DNA from: Tetracentron sinense
Lineage: Eukaryota > Streptophyta > Magnoliopsida > Trochodendrales > Trochodendraceae
Assembly (NCBI GenBank): GCA_015143295.1
Contig: CM026571.1
Location: 31,462,505 to 31,526,504 of the forward strand
Reading direction: 5' to 3'
Length of the DNA: 64,000 nt
The notes under the pieces are model-generated. The model had not been told where the DNA came from, ran no database searches, and saw only the letters and a list, made by a program, of their open reading frames with translations. Positions 31,678 through 43,280 of this stretch are shown here, in pieces (within the stretch, counting starts at the first letter, position 1; each line of letters starts with the position of its first letter). Made by a program: the position numbers and the translations under genes.

Positions 31678-33337
31678 ATGGCTGGAGTACCGAAATATTA
31701 TCACTGAACTGAGAACCTGCGTCAAGTAGATACCGACAAAGATGACAGAAATGGGGCGAGTCTGAATCGCCAACTTGAAATTATAGGAGCATTCGGGGTA
31801 GAGGACGTTGAGCCACTTCTGATTAAAGATCCAAGAGAATGGGTACTTCACGGAAAAATACTCGTATGTATTTATGATGCCGAGAGAGGTTTGATAGGCA
31901 ACAGATCGGTCCTTTATGGAAGCTATCTGACACCTTCTTGCGCTGCAATAGACCCAACCGGTAAAGACCCCGAGAGGGTACTGAAGGAAAATTTTCTCAT
32001 CTTGATGACCCGGACTGATGACATTTGCTGGGATACTTTTATGGTTGTCAGGAGTTGCTCCACAGTCGACGGCAGAATTTTATAGCCATCATGGGTGCAT
32101 GACGTATATGTATGTTTCCGTGACGAGTTAACAGCTCTTATTATTCGAGGTGCAGTTGGGCTCACTAGATGTGAATACAAGTGAGATCCTTTTCTATTTC
32201 GTAGCCTTCTCAACCGCTGGTGTGTCGAGACCAATACTTTCCACATGGCCTGGGGAGAGATCGGACTCTCGATGCATGCGATGAACCGCATCTCAGGGCT
32301 GCTGATCAGCGGAGCCTTCTATGATGAAATTAACCCATTCAAGAACGTTCTATATTCAGAAAACGTTCCTGCTTGTACCAGAGAACTGTACAGGGTTTAC
32401 AATGCCCTTCTAAAGGTAAATGTGGACAGAGTGACACTCCCTACTGATAAAGGCAAGGCTCCCGCTGCTAAAGAAGAAATCGAAGAACCAATGCCCGGTA
32501 AAAGTGCGAAAGCACGCAAAGTAAGCCAAGTCACCCTTAGGCAATGGCTGGAATATTTTTTCAAATGAGAACCATATGAATACTCCAAACCGACCTACAT
32601 TACTCCATCGAATGAAGAGATCAAAAATTCGAAGATCAAAACCAGCGACGGAGTCAGCAAAGAAGGTTATCTGGCCGCTTTCTTATCCTGCTGGCTATGC
32701 AGTTTTGTCCTGCCTTCGCGCAGAGGAGAATTAATCCGCCCTGAGACATTCGTGGTGGCTAGCCGGATGGCAACTGGTGTGAGGCACTCTCTACTCATCC
32801 CAATGATGAAATCATTGTATAGAGAAATGGGAGTCATTGCCTAGAGCAAGTACCTGGGTCATCAGCTAGCCCAAGCTCCCTTCCAGTACTCGTTTGGTTG
32901 GATTGTCAGTATTTCCCTTCCTCTTATTCAAGACGAATAACTACTGAAGCTGAGAGGGATTTACCATACTTGGTCTATATACCTGGTCAAACACCAGCCA
33001 AGTACCATTCCTGGGAGACAATTAAACATATGTTCGCTGCCCCTGGTCTTTACAAGGCTCGTCCTTTCAAGGGAGCTTCTGAGCTGGTTGAGAACAACTA
33101 CCTGGCAGACGACATGAGCCTGGGCTATTCTGGCAGGGAATTTTTGATGATGATGAGCCTTCGTCCAGTCAAGCTGTTGTGGCGTCTTGGTAAAGAATGC
33201 TTTGTAGAACCTTATTACCCGAGTAGATTTGGTCAAAAATTCAGGTACGACCAAGCGAAACCTCCGGCTTTGGAGGCTGTTGATCGTATTTAGACCGATT
33301 TTCATCAGATCAAAAAAGAGTGGAATCCCTTGACGCG
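31678..33337 (+). pseudogene. Antisense ORF, N-terminal part: plant mobile domain (PMD) protein
   Basis: The frame starts at ATG 31678 and carries stops at 31705, 32083, 32566 and 32842 and a frameshift near 32890. It contains NTFHMAWGEIGLSMHAM, VTLRQWLEYFF and then EGYLAAFLSCWLCSFVLPS followed by ETFVVASRMATGVRHSLLIP. This is the pattern of the plant mobile domain (also annotated aminotransferase-like), found in Arabidopsis MAIN/MAIL1 and in transposons. The part after the frameshift includes FVEPYYPSRFGQKFRYDQ. The frame breaks at 33337, where a 5-bp target site and an LTR start; the remainder resumes at 43276. Extra antisense ORFs between pol and the 3' LTR are known in Tat-lineage elements. 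The PMD assignment is from motif memory. Confidence 0.75.
33333..33337. other. Target site duplication, left copy (acgcg)
   Basis: It pairs with atgcg at 43276-43280, one transition apart. It marks the insertion of the chromovirus-like element into the PMD ORF. Confidence 0.75.
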
Positions 33338-35742
33338 TGTAGCACCCCAAAACTTTTTTGCCATGTATTGTAACCCGTGCCAAGGCTTTAAGCCTTTGTA
33401 ATCTTCCATTTCCATGAAATGAGAAATTTTTAAGAGCTTTAAGTGTTAAGAAGTGGGATTCCTAAGTCGGATATGTTAAAAATCCGATTTACCGAACTCC
33501 AATTGTGGATCAGTCAACTTTGGGGACAATTTGGCCCATAAATAATGTAGAATTTGAAAATTCTAAACTGTCAAAAATGTTCCTCTTCGAAAGACGAATC
33601 CAACGCAAGTTGAATTGTCAAAATCTGATGAACTAGTCAAAAGTTATGGCTAAAATACCAAAGTAGGGAAAAATGAGAGAAAATAACAACATCTAGGGAG
33701 TGCGATCAATCACAAGTTAGGTGCGATCGATCACATGCAAGCAAAATGAGTCCCAAACATTCTGGACCATATGCGATAAATGGGATTCCAGGTGTGACAG
33801 ATCGCATGGATCTGCGATCGATCGCAAGAGTGTGCGATCAATCGCATATAGGTGAAAATCAAACCAAAAACTCTCGGGTTCCTGTGTGATAGATCGCATC
33901 CATGTGCGATCGATCGTATTGACCCGCGATCGATCGCAGTTAAGTGTGCGAACGATCAAATGCGGTAACTGATGCCGAATTTGAGGGTTTTAAACCCTTG
34001 AATTATTAAAGGATCCTCATTTGGGGATTTCTAACTTAGAGGAGAGAAAGAGGAAAGAAAGAGGAAAAGAGAAAGTGGGGGAAAGACCTCCAAAGAGGGC
34101 TTGATTGGAGATCAAGGGAAGCTCAAGCTTGAAGATTTTCAAGCAAGGATCTTCCCCAAATCAACTAGAGTTACTCAAGCCCAAGAGGGGTTCTTCTTCA
34201 AAGTTGGGACTCCATATCAAGGGTTTTCTTCATTCTATTCAAGGTCGGTACCCTATACTACCCTTCTAGTTCATATTCTCCTTCCTTTTCTTGGTTTTTC
34301 CCTAAATTCTAAACATCATAATGTAATGGGGTGCATGGATGAAGATGGATGGTTGTGTAGATGTGTATGGGCGATGGATGTCGTGTGTATGTTTGTGATG
34401 AACGAAATAGGAAGGGCATTGTATTAATAGTGAACACACATGTATGTTGTGAGCGTTAACCCACCTAGAAACGCAAGATTTAGGTATTAATCATAATGCA
34501 CACACCAAGTGTTTGATGAAATGCCACAATGAAGAAAATGATAATTGTTCTTAGAAAATGCATGTGTGAACTTCTTTACTTCCTAGAATGGTATGTTGAT
34601 AGATTAAATGCTTATTAATTGATTTAATTATTGATCAAATGCAAATGTTTTCTATACCATTGTCATTCTTAATTGTACACGAAACCACAAGCATGACATG
34701 TAGTCTATGAGTAGGGTTTTTCAAGCATGAAACACTGTGTTTTGTTTTCAAGAAAATCAAATACAAAAATCTCAATTCACGACCACCATGACAAGGCCAA
34801 ACGTAAGGGTTGATAATAGGGGTAGGGCATATCCTAAGATATGCTTTGCTCCGATATCACAAGTCAAGCAAGATGTTAGCAAGCCTTCAATCATGCAAGC
34901 TTAAAATCATGTTTCAATAAGAGGGGTTCTATACCACCCTCCCTCGCAAGCTGCATCTCATTTTCTTAAGAGGGGGTTCTATGCCACCCTCCCTCATAAG
35001 TTGTTCAAGGGCGCTAACATCCCAAGCATGCATGAGCACGTTTAAATTCCAAGCAAGCAAGCATGTGCATATGCATATGCATTTCATGACATGACAAGCA
35101 TGACACGCACGACAATACACGCATGACCCGATGAGACAAGCAAGACAGAACATGACAAGACAAGTTTTCAACACGAAAATAGTATTTCAAGTCAAGTCAA
35201 GCACATGATGATTTCTCGGCTTTAATGTGATGCAAGCATGAAATATCCATTATTTACCTTCCTGTTATGATATGAACTGCTTCCTGTTTTACTTTGTTAT
35301 TGTTGTGCTATGACTGTCGGATAGTATTTGGTACCTGCTGTGGAGCGGCTGCTCCTTTCGACATTTGTGCTCCTGGCCCATGGGTGGAGGAGGAGTACAT
35401 CGAGGAGGTCCCTGCTGAGGAGCCTCATGTAGAGGGCTATTACTAGGTGGTAGATTCTAGGTGAGCGTGGAAGAGCATGAGAGATTTATACCCATGTATT
35501 TTGGCGGGCATGTTCGGACCTTCTTTTGTTGTTTTCACTTTGTACAAACTTGGATCATGTATATACATAGAGGTTTTGGTTAGACTTCCGCTATGTCATG
35601 TTAGTGTATGCTTCCGCTATTTTGTCCTCTATTGTATATGCTCCGTGTGTTTTGCAGGATGGTTTGTCAAGCATGTCATGTAGGTTATGATATGTCATCC
35701 AAGATTCACTCTAACTCCTAGGGTGGGTTTTGGGTCATGACA
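33338..35742 (+). mobile_element. 5' LTR (LTR-B copy 1)
   Basis: Homologous to 40847-43275. It has a deletion of about 47 bp near 35340 that removes the conserved CTGAGTAT..ATACTCAG hairpin seen in the 3' LTR. The palindrome array is at 33700-33962. The TATA position reads attattaaagg, a decayed box. Confidence 0.9.
33700..33962. repeat. GCGATCGATCGC palindrome array in the 5' LTR
   Basis: About nine sites of TGCGATCGATCGCA type or close variants, with spacers of 10-50 bp. The array is shared with the 3' LTR (41209-41475), where several sites differ by C/T changes. Confidence 0.85.
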
Positions 35743-35746
35743 GAAG

Positions 35747-35758
35747 TGGTATCAGAGC
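35747..35758 (+). other. Primer binding site, initiator-Met tRNA
   Basis: tggtatcagagc lies 4 bp after the LTR end; it is an exact match to the usual plant primer site. Confidence 0.9.
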
Positions 35759-36089
35759 TTAGGCTTTAGGTCTCGTAGGGTTACTTAGAATCTGGTACCA
35801 CGGCTTGACAAGAGCATATGCTAGGAAGGAAGTAAGTCGGAAGCGAGTCATGTTCCAAGTGTAAGACTAAACTTAAGTCTTAGTCTAAAATGGTTGCTTC
35901 AACCAAGTATGGGTCTAAGGGACGCTAGAACACTAAAGTATAATATTATAAATACTCTAATGACTTGATGTTATGAATATTATAGTACTATACTATTATC
36001 GATTGCTTTATTGTGAAAATTAAATTAATGCGATAAATTGTGGTTCCAAGTTAGACTCATGTGGTCATATTGTTCTCAAGACTTTAGTC

Positions 36090-37290
36090 ATGAGGCGGGG
36101 CACACGGGGTCGTGGACCACACACTAGAGCTTCCTCTTCTACTCGAGATAAGGATGAGCAGCTAGACCTCTCTCAGGTCTTAGGCTCTATGACTGAGACA
36201 CTAGCCATATTGGCAGCTTGGCAGACTATTCCATCATCGGTAGCACCTTCTCCACCACCTGCAGCTCCAGTACATTGCACAGCTGGGGTTGAGGCATTTC
36301 AGAGAATGAGGCCTCTAGTATTTCATGAGAGTGTGAACCCTCTTACTACAGAGGCTTGGATCCTCTAGTTGGGGAAGATCTTCACGGTCCTCTATGCCAC
36401 GAAGGAAGAAAGAGTGGCATGGGCTGTTTTCATGCTAGAGGGTGAGGTCCACCATTGGTGGTTGTCCGCCTTGAGGACTCGAGAATTGACCAGGCAATGT
36501 CAACCATGGGCTTGGGGCAAGTTCATGGATACCTTCTACAAGAAGTACTTCCCGGTGGGAGCTCGGGAAAAGAAAAAGAGGGAGTTCATCAACCTCAAGC
36601 AGGGTTCGATGATTGTGGCCGCGTATGAGGCCAAGTTCTCAGAACTCTCGAGATTCGCGCCTCACATGATCGTCACCGAGGCAATGAAGGTGAGGAGATT
36701 TGAGCAAGGGCTCAGAGACTTCATCATGGACCGAGTCTCGGTCTTCAGGCACGCCACTTACGCCGAAGTGGTGGATAAAGCCTTGTTCGTTGAAACTAAC
36801 TCGGAGGCTTTTGTGAAGAAGAGGGATTTGGCAAGAGGCCAATTTAGTAGTATGGCACAGCCGGAGAAGAGGGCAAGGACTGGCCCTTATCAATACGCGT
36901 GGCCAGCACCACCACAGAGGCCATCTTATGTGCCTCCAGCTCCATGGCAGTATGCGCCTCTGGCACCACGACCTCAGGCTCTTCCGGCCCCATAGCCCGT
37001 TGCACCTCAGGCAGCAAGGTATGCTCCACCTCTGGCCCCTCCGACCTACACATATGAGGTCTGCACGTCTTGCGGCTGAAGGCACCCGGCAGGAGATTAC
37101 CGGAAGGCATCAGGTGGATGTTTCCACTGTGGTTGCCAGGGCCACATGATCAGGGATTGCCCGACGAGGCATTTGCCAGGCCAGTCACAAGGGATTAGGC
37201 CCCCAGTCCGCCCAGCAGGATCAAACCAGGCATCCTCCTAGCCTGCACAGTCTGCACCTCCGCCTCATCAGGCGAACCAGGGGTGAGTAT
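36090..37290 (+). pseudogene. Gag of the chromovirus-like element
   Basis: The frame starts MRRGTRGRG at 36090. It is stopped at 36366-36368, continues in frame to a stop at 36993-36995, then another at 37077-37079. The core has VHHWWLSAL, FYKKYFPVGAREKKKREF and the CCHC knuckle CFHCGCQGHMIRDC near 37118-37160. The three stops sit where the frame otherwise continues, each one transition from a Trp, Gln or Arg codon. Gag forms the particle and binds element RNA. Confidence 0.9.
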
Positions 37291-37479
37291 TCGCCTTGAT
37301 AGAGGGTGATGCACTTGCATCTGATGATGTAGTGCAAGGTACGCAGTTGTAGTTTTATCTAATTATCCATTATTATTTTGTTATGTATTATTCAATTGTG
37401 TACGTATATGGCATGTTATATATATCTATATATCTATACATTGTTGATGCCTGGATTGACTTGGCTAATTATAATTTCA

Positions 37480-37880
37480 GGAACCTTACTAGTCAATGAA
37501 TGTTTGGCTTGAGTGTTGATCGACACGGGATCCACTCACTCTTTTGTCTCACCTTGTTTTGCAAAGGGTTTTGCGTCTGAGTCTAGTCCGTTGGAGAGAG
37601 AGTTAACCATTGCGACTCTGCTTGGCAAGTCAGTCGATACGGATAGAATACACAAGGATAGTGTGGTACAAGTGGGGAAGAATAAATTACTAGACGACCT
37701 CATCGTCCTGGATTTCCATGACTTGGACTTTGACGTCATCCTCAGGATGGATTGGTTGGCAGCACATCATAGGCATGTGGCTTGCTTTGAGAAGATGGTA
37801 CTCTTCAAGCCGGTGGAAGGGAAGCCATTTCATTTTCGGGAGTTGAGAACTAAAGATATTGCCCGTCTTGCGGCGTTGAG
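37480..37880 (+). pseudogene. Aspartic protease of the chromovirus-like element
   Basis: The active-site motif LIDTGSTHSFVS starts near 37515. DFDVILRMDWLAAHHRHVAC follows, typical of the chromovirus protease C-terminal half. The frame is open here and reads into reverse transcriptase. Confidence 0.85.
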
Positions 37881-37899
37881 TCTAGCGAACCCCGAGGCA

Positions 37900-39265
37900 A
37901 AGGACTCTTCGACCATTCCGGTCGTGAGTGAATTCCTGAACGTATTTTCGGAGGAGTTGCCAGGTTTGCCCCCGGACAGAGAGATTGAGTTTATGATTGA
38001 GCTTACACCAGGCACAACTCCCATTTTTCGGGCTCCATACAGGATGGCCCTGATTGAACTCAAGGAGTTGAAGACTCAATTGGAGGAGATGCAAGGCCTT
38101 GGTTTCATTCGACCAAGTGTCTCACCGTGGGGTGCCCCGGTGCTATTTGTCAAGAAGAAGGATGGCTCGATACGGATGTGCATCGATTAAAGGCAGTTGA
38201 ACAAGGTCACAATAAAGAATAGGTATCCATTACCTAGGATTAATGACTTGTTCGATCAGTTAAAGGGAGTAAAATTTTTCTCTAAGATTGATCTTCGGTC
38301 CGGTTACCACCAATTGAAGACCAAGGCCGAAGATATTCCCAAAACTGCATTTAGGACTCAGTATGGACACTACGAGTTCTTGATGATGCCTTTTGGTCTC
38401 ACGAACGCGCTGGTAGCCTTTATGGATTTGATGAACCGGGTGTTCCGACCATACCTGGATCGATGCTTGATAGTGTTTGTCGATGACATCCTAGTATATT
38501 CCCAGACACTAGAAGATCACACGCGAGACCTTCGCCCTGCTTTGGAAATGTTGAGAGAGCACAAACTGTATGTCAAACTAAGCAAGTGTGAGTTTTGGTT
38601 AGAGGAAGTGGCATTCCTAGGCCACATTGTTTTCGCGGAAGGCATCTCGGTGGATCCGAAGAAGATAGAGGCAGTCATGAGTTGGGCAAGGCCCAAGAGT
38701 GTCACTGAGATACGCAGCTTCCAGGGTTTGGCAGGCTACTACAGGAGATTCGTAGAGGGGTTCTCCAGCCTTGCAGCGCCACTCACTTTTCTAACCAGGA
38801 AAAATGTCAAGTTTAAATGGAGCGATAAGTGCGAGGTCAGCTTCACAAAGCTAAAGAAGAGGCTTACCACGGCCCCCGTCCTTACAGTGCCATCAGGGCG
38901 TAGTGGTTATGAGGTGTATAGTGATACCTCGCACGTCGGGCTTGGGTGTGTTCTCATGCAACACAAAAAGGTCATCGTTTCTGCATCAAGGCAATTAAAG
39001 GAGTATGAAAAGAATTACCCCACGCACGACTTAGAGCTTGCCGCAGTAGTGTTTGTACTCAAGATTTAGTGTCATTATCTCTATGGGGAAGAGTTCTATG
39101 TGTTCACGGACCACAAGAGGCTCAAGTACCTCTTTTCTCAGAAGGAGCTAAATCTGAGGCAGCGGCGTTGGATGGAGTTTCTGAAAGACTATGATTGCTC
39201 CATTCAGTATCACCCGAGCAAAGCAAATGTAGTGGCTAACGCTTTAAGTAGAAGATTTGGCAAAT
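37900..39265 (+). pseudogene. Reverse transcriptase-RNase H of the chromovirus-like element
   Basis: Before the stop at 38188-38190: APYRMALIELKELK and GFIRPSVSPWGAPVLFVKKK. After it: [49 protein letters not shown] and the catalytic FVDDILVYS (38478-38504). RNase H begins near 38910 with [16 protein letters not shown], has [10 protein letters not shown] after a stop at 39067-39069, and ends ANALSRR near 39255. The catalytic DD is intact, but the stops kill it. Confidence 0.92.
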
Positions 39266-39373
39266 CTGGACATTAGTGTCAATGCTTCCATCCATAGTCT
39301 AGTGATGACGAATATAACGGTTCGATCGTAGATCATAGATCGGATCTGAGAGTTGTAGGCCTCGAATGTTGAC

Positions 39374-40758
39374 TTGTTGACTTTTTGGGACAAAGAAGTT
39401 ACCAAGGGCAGTGGAGACTTTTCTCTAACTAGCCGAGGTGCTATCACATTCAAGGGAAGACTGTGTGTCCCTGCCGATGTAGAGTTGAGGAGGGAGATTA
39501 TGGATGAAGCCCACCGTTCAAAGTATACAATGCATCCTGGGGGTACGAAGATGTACCGGAACCTCAAGGGGCACTTTTGGTGGCAAAACATAAAGAGAGA
39601 TTTGGCAGAGTATGTGGCACGGTGCTTGGTGTGCCAGTAAGTCAAGGCCGAGCACAGGAGACCGGCTAGAATTTTACAGTCTCTCCCTATTCCTGGGTGG
39701 AAATGGGAGCACATCTCTATGGACTTCATTGTTGGCTTGTCATGTACGGCTAGAAACTCCAATGCTATATGGGTCGTGGTTGACAGACTGACAAAGTCCC
39801 CCATTTCTTGCTGTATCGGACTACGTTCAACTTGAACTAGTTAGTGACATTGTGTATCAAGGAAATAGTTCGGTTACACGGTGTGCTTGTTAGCATTGTC
39901 TCAGATCGGGATCCAAGATTCACATCTAGGTTCTGGAAGAGCTTTCAGAGCGCCATGAGTTACCAACTAGACTTTAGCATCGCCTTTCATCCACAAAAGG
40001 ATGAGCAAACCGAGAGGGTGAACCAAGTCATCGAGGATATGCTCCGGGCATGTATGCTAGACTTCAAGGGCAGCTGGAAAAAGCACTTGCCTTTAGTTGA
40101 ATTTGCCTATAATAATAGCTACCAGGCGAGCATCCAAATGGCACCATTTGAGGCCTTGTATGGATGAAGCTGTAGGTCTCCTCTCTACTGGGATGAAGTA
40201 GGAGAGAGAAAGGTGTTGGGTCCTAAGTTGATCGAACAAACTGCGAATAAAGTCAAGATCATCCGGGATCGATTGAAAGTTGCTCAGGATCATCAAAAGA
40301 GCTATGCGGATACCTGCCGCAGGGACTTGAAATTCTAGATTGGGGATCAAATATTTGTGAAAGTATCTCCTAGCAAGGGGATTATGAGATTTGGCAAGCG
40401 AGGCAAGCTCAGTCCTCGGTACATCGGCCCCTTTGAGATTATCACGCGAGTTGGTGAAGTTGCTTACCGAGTAGCTCTTCCAACTCATATGGCCGCAGTC
40501 CATAATGTGTTCCATGTGTCGATGCTCCAAAAATACATTTCAGACCCTTCGCATGTCATAGACTTGGAACCGTTAGAAATGCGAGAGGATCTCACTCTGG
40601 TTGAAAAGTCGGTTCAGATATTGGACCAGAGAGATCAAGTGCTTCGTAACAAGACTATCCCGTTGGTTCTCGTGCAATGGCAACATCATGCTTGAGAAGA
40701 GGCCACATGGGAGCGCGAGGCCGAAGTCAAAGCGAAGTATCCAGAGTTGTTTGAATAG
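39374..40758 (+). pseudogene. Integrase with C-terminal chromodomain-like tail
   Basis: HHCC zinc-binding end: EAHRSKYTMHPGGTKMYRNL and YVARCLVCQ (39505-39640), then a stop. Core: [13 protein letters not shown] (first Asp near 39720), a one-base frameshift near 39800, SDRDPRFTSRFWKSFQSAM (second Asp) and DEQTERVNQVIEDMLRAC (Glu near 40010). Tail: GPFEIITRVGEVAYRVALP and MAAVHNVFHVSMLQKY (40420-40545), then VQWQHHA, stop, EEATWERE, the remnant chromodomain-like end of this clade. It would insert the DNA copy. Confidence 0.92.
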
Positions 40759-41208
40759 GCTTTTGTTTGTGCCATGTAATTTTTTTTTGGTTTCGTAATG
40801 CAAGTATAGTCCAAATTTCGAGGAAAATTTTTATAAGAGGGGAGGATGTAGCACCTTGGAAATTTTTGCCATGTATTGGAACCTGTGCCACGACTTTAAG
40901 CCTTTATAATCTTCCATTTCCATGAAATGAGAAATTTTTAAGAACTTTAAGTGTTAAGAAGTGGGATTCCTAAGTCGGATATGTTAAAAATCCGGTTTAC
41001 CGAACTCCATTTGTAGATCAGTCAACTTTGGGGACAATTTGGAGCATAAATAAAGTAGAATTTGAAAATTCCAAAATCCCAGAAATGTTCCTCTTCGAAA
41101 GACGAATCCAACACAAGTTGAATCGTCAAAATTCGACGAACTAGTCAAAAATTATGACCGAAATACCAAAGTGGGAAAAAATGAGAGAAAACAACAAAAT
41201 CTGGAGAG

Positions 41209-41475
41209 TGTGATCGATTGCAAGTTAGGTGCGATCGATCGCATACAGGCGAAATGAGTCCCAAACATTCTGGACCATATGTGATAGATGAGATGCCAGG
41301 TGCGAAAGATCGCAAGGATCTGCGATTGATCGCAAAAGTGTGCGATCGATCGCATACAGGTGAAAATCAGACCAAAAACTCTCGGGTCCTGTGCAATAAA
41401 TCACATCCATGTGCAATCGATCACACTGACCCGCGATTGATCGCAGTTAAGTGTGCGATCGATGGCACGCGGTAG
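41209..41475. repeat. GCGATCGATCGC palindrome array in the 3' LTR
   Basis: Same order of sites as 33700-33962. Several are altered by single transitions in one LTR but not the other, as expected for methylated CpG decay. Confidence 0.85.
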
Positions 41476-42832
41476 CTGATGTCGAATTTGAAGGTTTTAA
41501 ACCCTTGACTTACTAAAGGATCCTCATTTGGGGATTTCTAACCTAAAGCAGAGAAAGAGGGAAGAAAGAGGAGAAGAGAAAGTGGGGGAAAGACCTCCAA
41601 AGAGGGCTTGATTGGAGATCAAGGGAAGCTCAAGCTTGAAGATTTTGAAGCAAGGATCTTCCCTAAATCAACTAGAGCTCCTCAAACCCAAGAGGGCTTC
41701 TTCTTTAAAGTTGGGACTCCAAATCAAGGGTTTCTATTCAAGGTCGGTACCCTATACTACCCTTCTAGTTCATATTCTCCTTCCTTTTCTTGGTTGTTCC
41801 CCAGATTCTAAACATCATAATGTAATGGGGTGCATGGATGAAGATGGATGGTTGTGTGGATGTGTATGGGTGATGGATGCCGTGTGTATGTTTTGTGATG
41901 AACGAAATAGGACGGGCATTATATTAATAATGAAGACACATGTATGTTGTGAGCGTTAACCCACCTAGAAATACAAGATTTAGGTATTAACCATAATGCA
42001 CACACCAAGTGTTTGATGAAATACCACAATGAAGAAAATGATAATTGTTCTTAGAAAATGCATGTGTGAACTTCTTTACTTCCTAGAATGGAATGTTAAT
42101 AGATTAAATGCATATTAATTGATTTAATTATTGATCAAATGCAAATGTTTTCTATACCATTGTCATTCTTAATTATACATGAAACCACGAGCACGACATG
42201 TAGTCCATGAGTAGGGTTTTTCAAGCATGAAACACCGTGTTTTGTTTTCAAGAAAATCAAGTACAAAAATCTCAATTCACGACCACCATGACAAGGCCAA
42301 ACGTAAGGGTTGGTAATAGGGGTAGGGCATATCCTAAGATATGCTTTGCTCCGATATCACAAGTCAAGCAAGATGTTAGTGAGCCTTCAATTATGCAAGC
42401 TTAAAATCATGTTTCGATAAGAGGGGATTCTATACCACCCTCCCTCGCAAGCCGCATCTCATTTTCTTAAGAGGGAGTTCTATGCCACCCTCCCTCACAA
42501 GTTGTTCAAGGGCGCTAACATCCCATGCATGCATGAGCGTGTTTAAATTCCAAGCAAGCAAGCATGTGCATATGCATTTCATGACATGACAAGCATGACA
42601 CGAATGACCCGAAGAGACAAGCAAAGACAGAACATGACAAGACAAGTTTTCAACACGAAAAAAGTATTTCAAGTCAAGTCAAGCACACGATGATTTCAAG
42701 AATGTTTTTCTCAGCTTTAATGTAATGCAAGCATGAAATATCCATTGTTTACCTTCCTGTTATGATATGAACTACTTCATGTTTTACTTTGTTATTGTTA
42801 TGCTATGACTGTTGCATAGTATTTGGTATCTG

Positions 42833-42851
42833 CTGAGTATTCCATACTCAG
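42833..42851 (+). other. Perfect hairpin in the 3' LTR (8-bp stem)
   Basis: CTGAGTAT, loop TCC, ATACTCAG. It is the counterpart of 5842-5861 in LTR-A, with one stem pair exchanged (C-G to T-A) and pairing kept. Confidence 0.75.
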
Positions 42852-43280
42852 TCGTACGTCTCATGTCAGCACGTGATAGTGAAGCGGCTGCTCTTTTCGA
42901 CATTTGTGCTCCTGACCCATGGGTGGAGGAGGAGTACATCGAGGAGGTCGCTACTGAGGAGCCTCATGTAAAGGGCTATTACTAGGTGGTAGATTCTAGG
43001 TGAGCGTGGGAGAGCATGAGAGATTTATACCCATGTATTTTGGCAGGCATGTTCGGACCTTCTTTTGTTGTTTTCACTTTGTACAAACTTGGATCATGTA
43101 TATACATAGAGGTTTTGGTTAGACTTCCGCTGTGCCATGTTAGTGTATGATTCCGCTATTTTGTCCTCTATTGTATATGCTGCATGTGTTTTGCAGGATG
43201 GTTTATCAAGCATGTCATGTAGGTTATGATAAGTCGTCCAAGATTCACTCCTAGGGTGGGTTTTGAGTCGCGACAATGCG

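Larger units (their letters stand above)
33338..43275 (+). mobile_element. Complete but decayed chromovirus-like (Tekay/Del-type) Ty3/gypsy element
   Basis: 5' LTR 33338-35742 (2405 bp), primer site 35747-35758, gag, protease, reverse transcriptase, RNase H, integrase with C-terminal chromodomain-like tail, purine tract near 40835-40846, 3' LTR 40847-43275 (2429 bp). LTRs are TGTAGCACC..GACA with many differences, and the target duplication has one mismatch, so the insertion is not recent. At least ten stops and one frameshift break the ORFs. Confidence 0.95.
40847..43275 (+). mobile_element. 3' LTR (LTR-B copy 2)
   Basis: It begins TGTAGCACCTTGG after a purine tract (aagaggggagga) and ends GAGTCGCGACA. 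It contains the palindrome array at 41209-41475 and the hairpin at 42833-42851 missing from the 5' LTR. Confidence 0.92.

Noticed and set aside
34101-34427. 108-codon ORF in the 5' LTR and its 115-codon counterpart at 41612
   Set aside because: Located in LTR leader sequence; frame differs between the two LTRs, so it is not conserved.
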